Shown piece after piece: positions 4,984-5,510 of a stretch of 5,510 nucleotides of DNA (its first letter is position 1; each line of letters begins with the position of its first letter). Where the stretch lies: NCBI GenBank assembly GCA_039934475.1, contig JBDTMC010000508.1, forward strand, positions 1 to 5,510. The letters are read 5' to 3'. This DNA comes from JBDTMC01 sp039934475 (GTDB lineage Bacteria > Acidobacteriota > Terriglobia > Bryobacterales > Bryobacteraceae). Under the pieces are notes generated by a model, which saw nothing but the letters and a program-made list of their open reading frames with translations, did not search any database and had not been told where the DNA came from. Both the position numbers and the translations under genes were made by a program.

Positions 4984-5510
4984 ATTTCAAAGGGACGATT
5001 GTTCCGTTGATTACGCCGTTTCGCAAAGACGAGACAGTGGACTTGGATACGCTGGCGCGGCTGGTGGAATACTACGCGGCGCGCGGCGCGACGGCTTTGA
5101 TGCCGACGGCGTTGACGGGCGAGGGTCCGCTGTTGAATGAAGAGGAGACGCGGACGGTGTGGGACACGGTGTTCGCACTCTCTCCGTTGCCGGTGATTCC
5201 GGCGGTGGTGACTACGCGGACGAGGACGGCGATCCGGTTGGCGGAGTATGCCTATCAGCATGGCGCGGCGGCCTTGATGGCTGCCCCTATTCTGCCCGAG
5301 CTTTATGCAGGTCGATCGCCGGACGATGCCGTTGGGTTCTATGAAGACGTGGCGGCGGCGACACCACTGCCGCTGATTCTCTTCAACTATCCTTCGCTGA
5401 CCGGAATCGACTTGACGGCTCCGGTGGTGGCGCGGCTGGCGGAGATCGAAACCGTAGTTGCCATCAAGGAGAGCACAGGGGAAGCGCGAAGAGTGCATGC
5501 CATTCATCGG
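4980..5510 (+). CDS. Dihydrodipicolinate synthase family lyase/aldolase (partial, runs off window)
   Basis: The first 177 residues of a TIM-barrel enzyme of the DapA/N-acetylneuraminate lyase family are visible, out of a usual 290-310. The family condenses or cleaves substrates through a Schiff base on lysine; here that is K163 in VVAIKEST (159-166). The opening MNFKGTIVPLITPF and TGE (46-48) are also typical. Comparison with E. coli DapA shows unusual changes: the GTTGE loop is ALTGE (Leu45 for Thr44), the PYY motif is PIL (103-105, Leu for Tyr107), the catalytic Tyr133 is Phe135 in LFNYPS, and Arg138 is Leu140. It is therefore unlikely to make dihydrodipicolinate. It could be an amino-acid or sugar-acid catabolic lyase or deaminase; the family includes 1-pyrroline-4-hydroxy-2-carboxylate deaminase and KDG aldolases. 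ATG at 4980 has GAGG (4971-4974) upstream and overlaps the Lrp-type stop. Confidence 0.9.
   Translation, partial: MNFKGTIVPLITPFRKDETVDLDTLARLVEYYAARGATALMPTALTGEGPLLNEEETRTVWDTVFALSPLPVIPAVVTTRTRTAIRLAEYAYQHGAAALMAAPILPELYAGRSPDDAVGFYEDVAAATPLPLILFNYPSLTGIDLTAPVVARLAEIETVVAIKESTGEARRVHAIHR

Noticed and set aside
4830..5507. Minus-strand open frame of 225 codons
   Set aside because: It is antisense to the Lrp-type and DHDPS-family genes, its translation is Arg/His/Gln-rich, and it results from high-GC codon bias on the other strand.

Overview
The window comes from a GC-rich bacterial chromosome. Gene content, protein style and mixed start codon use (ATG, GTG, TTG) resemble Acidobacteriota of the Bryobacter/Solibacter type. 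That assignment is an impression from the translated proteins, not a database result. Six genes plus one regulator are visible: two run off the ends, and most of the rest are ordinary chromosomal genes.

Layout from left to right. 1-1313 (minus): the first 437 residues of an exporter-type ABC transporter with fused membrane and ATPase domains, its C-terminus cut off by the window edge. 1314-1455: a 142-base divergent intergenic region with nested inverted repeats near the transporter start and a recognisable promoter for the next gene. 1456-1863 (plus): a small ArsR-type winged-helix repressor with no cysteines and a TTG start. 1884-2615 (minus): a DUF3800 protein of unknown function, convergent with the repressor and lower in GC than its surroundings. 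2616-2793: an AT-rich stretch holding the DUF3800 promoter, an inverted repeat and a strong hairpin terminator that closes the next unit. 2794-4481 (minus): a YihY/BrkB-family membrane protein followed by rsmI (16S rRNA C1402 2'-O-methyltransferase), overlapping by 25 bases. 4482-4527: a 46-base divergent promoter region with overlapping -10 boxes on the two strands. 4528-5510 (plus): an Lrp/AsnC regulator overlapping, by ATGA, a dihydrodipicolinate-synthase-family gene that runs off the right edge.

How the genes may work together. The ArsR-type protein is placed to control itself and the divergent ABC exporter through the dyads between them. YihY-RsmI looks like a two-gene transcription unit. 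The Lrp-type regulator and the DHDPS-family enzyme are translationally coupled, which suggests amino-acid-responsive control of a small catabolic operon continuing past the window.

Points most worth a second look: the DHDPS-family protein keeps the Schiff-base lysine but has lost the Thr-Tyr-Tyr proton relay and the conserved arginine of true DapA; the Lrp and DUF3800 genes have perfect TATAAT boxes so close to their start codons that their mRNAs should be leaderless or nearly so; the Lrp and YihY genes share an overlapping -10; and dyads cluster at the ABC transporter start. I see no CRISPR array, tRNA, rRNA, insertion sequence or clear defence system. The window does not by itself demonstrate a new biological system.
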